A DNA stretch of 8,215 nucleotides, from contig DOZO01000003.1 in assembly GCA_003517965.1 (NCBI GenBank), forward strand, positions 15,786-24,000, read 5' to 3'. Below, piece by piece: positions 6,318 through 8,215 of this stretch. Position numbers and translations under genes: made by a program. Below the pieces are notes generated by a model. The model had not been told where the DNA came from and did no database searches. It saw only the letters and a list, made by a program, of their open reading frames with translations. Position 1 is the stretch's first letter. Each line of letters opens with the position of its first letter. Origin of the DNA: Desulfobulbaceae bacterium (GTDB lineage Bacteria > Desulfobacterota > Desulfobulbia > Desulfobulbales > Desulfurivibrionaceae).

Positions 6318-7071
6318 CTTTCTCCGGTTGGCCTGGGATGTTTGAGCCGTTCTCTGGAAAAGTCCGCCTGCTGTAGTGGCTGAGCCAGGCGAGAAGCCGT
6401 TTGTGGTAGAAGGCGTACGGAATGGCGATCAGGGCGGAGATCCCCAGGAGGATCACAAATTTCAGATAGTTGCCCTGGTAGATTTCCGCTCCCTGAAAAG
6501 AAAGAAGCAGGGTGCCCGGGATCCGGCCCACCGCGGTGATGAAGAAAAAGACCGGCATGGGCATGTGACTCATGCCCAGCAGATAGGCCAGCGAGTCTTT
6601 GGGGAAGCCGGGCAGAAGAAAGAGGATAAAGGGGATGGCAAAATCTCCCTTGCTGACCAGATGGTTGAACCGTTTGTAGAGGGCGGCATGTTCCAGACGC
6701 CGGCGCACCAGATCGCTCAACAGACGGCCAATCATGAAAGCCAGCATGCTGCCGATGGTCAACCCGATGGAAGAATAGGCAAGGGCTGGCAGGACACCGA
6801 AAAGATAGCCGCCCAGAATACCGCTTGCCTCCCCGGGGATGGGGGCGATAAGCACTTGGAGCGCCTGGATGGCGATGAAGATCAGCGGGGCGAAAGCGCC
6901 TTTGCTAAGAATCAGCTCCCGAAGATGTTCCCCGTGCTGCCGGGAATTCTGTAAATAGGAAACGGTTCTGCCAAAAAGGTTGTCCTGCTGGAGCGCGTAG
7001 CAGGCGACAGCGGCAATCACCGCGAAGATGAGTAGCAGATAGAAAATGCGGTTTTTCAGAAATCTGGTCAT
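6310..7071 (-). CDS. TVP38/TMEM64 (VTT/DedA-type) membrane protein
   Basis: The 253-residue integral membrane protein has an N-terminal membrane segment (about 8 to 26), a soluble stretch, then the VTT core: PIPGEASGILGGYLFG (77 to 92), with E81 in the re-entrant-like loop, and FLLPGFPKDSLAYLLGMS (151 to 168), which is highly characteristic of the TVP38/TMEM64 group. VGRIPGT (181 to 187) and a final membrane segment (about 203 to 222) follow, with a basic cytosolic tail. VTT/DedA relatives include undecaprenyl-phosphate flippases (UptA), E. coli YqjA and YghB, needed for envelope homeostasis, and eukaryotic TMEM41B/VMP1 lipid scramblases; the substrate of this subgroup is not settled. The gene overlaps fmt by the ATGA tetranucleotide and lacks a clear ribosome binding site, so it probably relies on translational coupling. 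Its stop overlaps larC by 8 bp. Confidence 0.9.
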   Translation of the reverse strand: MTRFLKNRIFYLLLIFAVIAAVACYALQQDNLFGRTVSYLQNSRQHGEHLRELILSKGAFAPLIFIAIQALQVLIAPIPGEASGILGGYLFGVLPALAYSSIGLTIGSMLAFMIGRLLSDLVRRRLEHAALYKRFNHLVSKGDFAIPFILFLLPGFPKDSLAYLLGMSHMPMPVFFFITAVGRIPGTLLLSFQGAEIYQGNYLKFVILLGISALIAIPYAFYHKRLLAWLSHYSRRTFPENGSNIPGQPEKDD

Positions 7072-8012
7072 GTGGGAAAGCGCAGCCCCGCAGCCAATGG
7101 TCTGCCCCGGAGAAAGGCATCCGCGCTCATTCGTTTGCCTCCTTCAAGCTGCACCTCGCCAAGGCGCAGGTAATCCTCGCCGGTGGCCACGGTCAAGCCG
7201 TTTTTGTCAGCCCGGCACAGGGTGCCGGAGGGTACGTGCACAGGGCCGGGGATCACTTGCGGGGTAAAAAGCCGGAGCCATTTGCCCTCCAGGGTGGTGT
7301 GGGCCATGGGCCATGGATCCAGGCCCCTGATCTGGCAGCTGATTTCCAGGGCTGGTCTTTGCCAGTCGATCTCGCTTAATTCCTTGGACAGCGGCGGGGC
7401 CAGGGTGGCCAGTTGATCATCCTGTTTTTGTCGGGGCAGGTTTCCGGCCTTGAGCCTTTCCAGGGCTTCAATCAGCAGCCTGCCTCCGAGCTTGGCCATC
7501 TTTACGGCCAGGCTGCCAGAGGTGTCATCGGGGGATATGGTCAGGCGGTCGGTCAGAAGAATATCCCCGGTATCCATGCCCTCGTCCACCTGCATGATGG
7601 TGATGCCGGTTTCCGGGTCGCCATTTAATACCGCCCATTGAATCGGAGCCGCGCCCCTATATTTGGGGAGAAGCGAGCCGTGCACGTTGATGGTGCCCAG
7701 CGGCGGCAGATTGAGTAACGGCCCTGGCAGGATGCGGCCATAAGCGGTCACCACTATAAGATCTGGTTGATAGCCGCGGATCTCTTCTAAAAACTCAGGC
7801 GTTCTGACCCTGGTTGGCTGGAGAACAGGGATACCTTCAGCCTGGGCCAACTCTTTCACCGGCGGCGGGCTCAGCTTGCGGCCACGGCCCTTGGGCTTGT
7901 CCGGTTGACAGGCCACGGCCACGACCTGTTCCCCGTGCTCAATAAGCGCCTGCAGCGAGGGTGCGGCAAATTCCGGCGTGCCCATGAAGATTATGCGAGT
8001 GCTGGTCGTCAC
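7068..8012 (-). CDS. fmt: Methionyl-tRNA formyltransferase
   Basis: Fmt transfers the formyl group from 10-formyl-tetrahydrofolate to initiator Met-tRNA in the cytosol. The 314-residue product begins TTSTRIIFMGTPEFAAPSL and carries the loop PDKPKGRGRKLSPPPVKELA (37 to 56), which corresponds to the tRNA-contacting loop. The catalytic block NVHGSLLPKYRGAAPIQW starts at residue 109, and DEGMDTGD is at 143 to 150. N109, H111 and D147 correspond to E. coli N106, H108 and D144, each offset by three. The C-terminal OB-fold-like domain includes RGLDPWPMAHT (about 229 to 239). The start is GTG at 8012, three bases after the def stop, with GAGGGG 9 nt upstream inside the end of def. A later ATG (residue 10) would remove the first beta strand and is unlikely. 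The def-fmt pairing is a widely conserved one, and the gene's end overlaps the next gene by ATGA. Confidence 0.97.
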   Translation of the reverse strand: MTTSTRIIFMGTPEFAAPSLQALIEHGEQVVAVACQPDKPKGRGRKLSPPPVKELAQAEGIPVLQPTRVRTPEFLEEIRGYQPDLIVVTAYGRILPGPLLNLPPLGTINVHGSLLPKYRGAAPIQWAVLNGDPETGITIMQVDEGMDTGDILLTDRLTISPDDTSGSLAVKMAKLGGRLLIEALERLKAGNLPRQKQDDQLATLAPPLSKELSEIDWQRPALEISCQIRGLDPWPMAHTTLEGKWLRLFTPQVIPGPVHVPSGTLCRADKNGLTVATGEDYLRLGEVQLEGGKRMSADAFLRGRPLAAGLRFPT

Positions 8013-8015
8013 CGG

Positions 8016-8215
8016 TTATTTCCCCTCTTCTTCGGCCTTGAGCATTTTTTTGAGCTTCTTTTTATAGAGCGTCCGCTTGAGAGAGCTGATCCGGTCAATG
8101 AACAGGGTGCCATGCAGGTGATCGAGTTCGTGCTGAATCACCCGGGCGTAATAGCCTTCGGCCTCGAAATTAAGGGGTTGGCCAGTGATGTCCTGGGCCT
8201 CCACCCAGATCCTGG
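8016..8215 (-). CDS. def: Peptide deformylase, C-terminal part (start lies off right edge)
   Basis: The frame is open to the right edge and ends with TAA at 8016..8018, giving about 66 C-terminal residues. They include the metal-binding motif QHELDHLHGTLFIDRIS, where the HExxH-type HELDH supplies two Fe/Zn-binding histidines and the catalytic glutamate. The preceding WVEAQDITGQPLNFEAEGYYARVI is the usual strand and turn before that helix. The tail is lysine-rich (YKKKLKKMLKAEEEGK), common in this family. Peptide deformylase removes the formyl group from nascent N-termini, undoing the step laid down by the adjacent fmt product. The GTG at 8204 is internal and not the start; the first two metal-site motifs (GxGLAAxQ, EGCLS) lie outside the window. 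Confidence 0.95.
   Translation of the reverse strand, partial: RIWVEAQDITGQPLNFEAEGYYARVIQHELDHLHGTLFIDRISSLKRTLYKKKLKKMLKAEEEGK
8022..8027 (-). promoter_or_regulatory. Ribosome binding site for fmt (supports GTG start)
   Basis: GAGGGG within the last codons of def lies 9 nt before the GTG at 8012. It supports the GTG start and coupling of fmt translation to def. Confidence 0.55.

Noticed and set aside
5544..6383. 279-residue open frame on the plus strand
   Set aside because: It is antisense to larC, whose family motifs are continuous across the same bases. The translation is Gly/Gln-rich with no recognisable domain, a common shadow of GC-rich coding DNA.

Overview
The window is a bacterial chromosomal segment in which every supported gene lies on the minus strand, so the genes read from the right edge to the left. 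The genes look Gram-negative: a large inner-membrane-anchored AsmA-like protein of the DUF748 type is present, which implies an outer membrane. The set def, fmt, larC, pgpA and DUF748, with protein sequences of this style, would fit a deltaproteobacterium (Desulfobacterota, perhaps Desulfobulbales). That placement is an inference from recalled gene style, not from a search.

Right to centre (8215 to 1312) is one compact, probably co-transcribed run. It holds the 3' end of def (peptide deformylase), fmt (Met-tRNA formyltransferase, GTG start), a TVP38/TMEM64 (VTT/DedA-type) membrane protein, larC (nickel insertion for the nickel-pincer nucleotide cofactor), pgpA (phosphatidylglycerophosphatase A) and a 1083-residue DUF748/AsmA-like protein. 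Junctions are tight: 3 bp between def and fmt, a 4-bp ATGA overlap between fmt and the membrane protein, an 8-bp overlap into larC, no bases between the larC stop and the pgpA start, and a 50-bp gap before DUF748. The first two genes act at the start and end of N-terminal formylmethionine handling. Three of the others (VTT protein, PgpA, DUF748) belong to families that make, flip or transport lipids, so the run may join translation housekeeping to phospholipid supply for the envelope. LarC is the odd member, because none of its usual partners (larA, larB, larE) is in view.

Left of that (1217 to 753) is a YhcH/YjgK/YiaL-family sugar anomerase-like gene. Its true start is well inside the longest open frame, as both homology and a ribosome binding site show. 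No sialic acid or other sugar-catabolic genes are in the window.

The left edge (about 746 to 1) looks like accessory or defence DNA. A short decayed reading frame resembles the C-terminal tail of a restriction-modification methyltransferase. It is followed directly by the 5' part of a DUF1016 (YhcG-type, PDDEXK) nuclease-like gene that runs off the window. The linker of this protein is built of four 13-residue (39-bp) tandem units, two of which carry a near-perfect 27-bp DNA palindrome. This is the most unusual structure in the window. No tRNA, rRNA, CRISPR array, insertion sequence or convincing intrinsic terminator was seen, and no gene-free stretch exceeds 300 bases.
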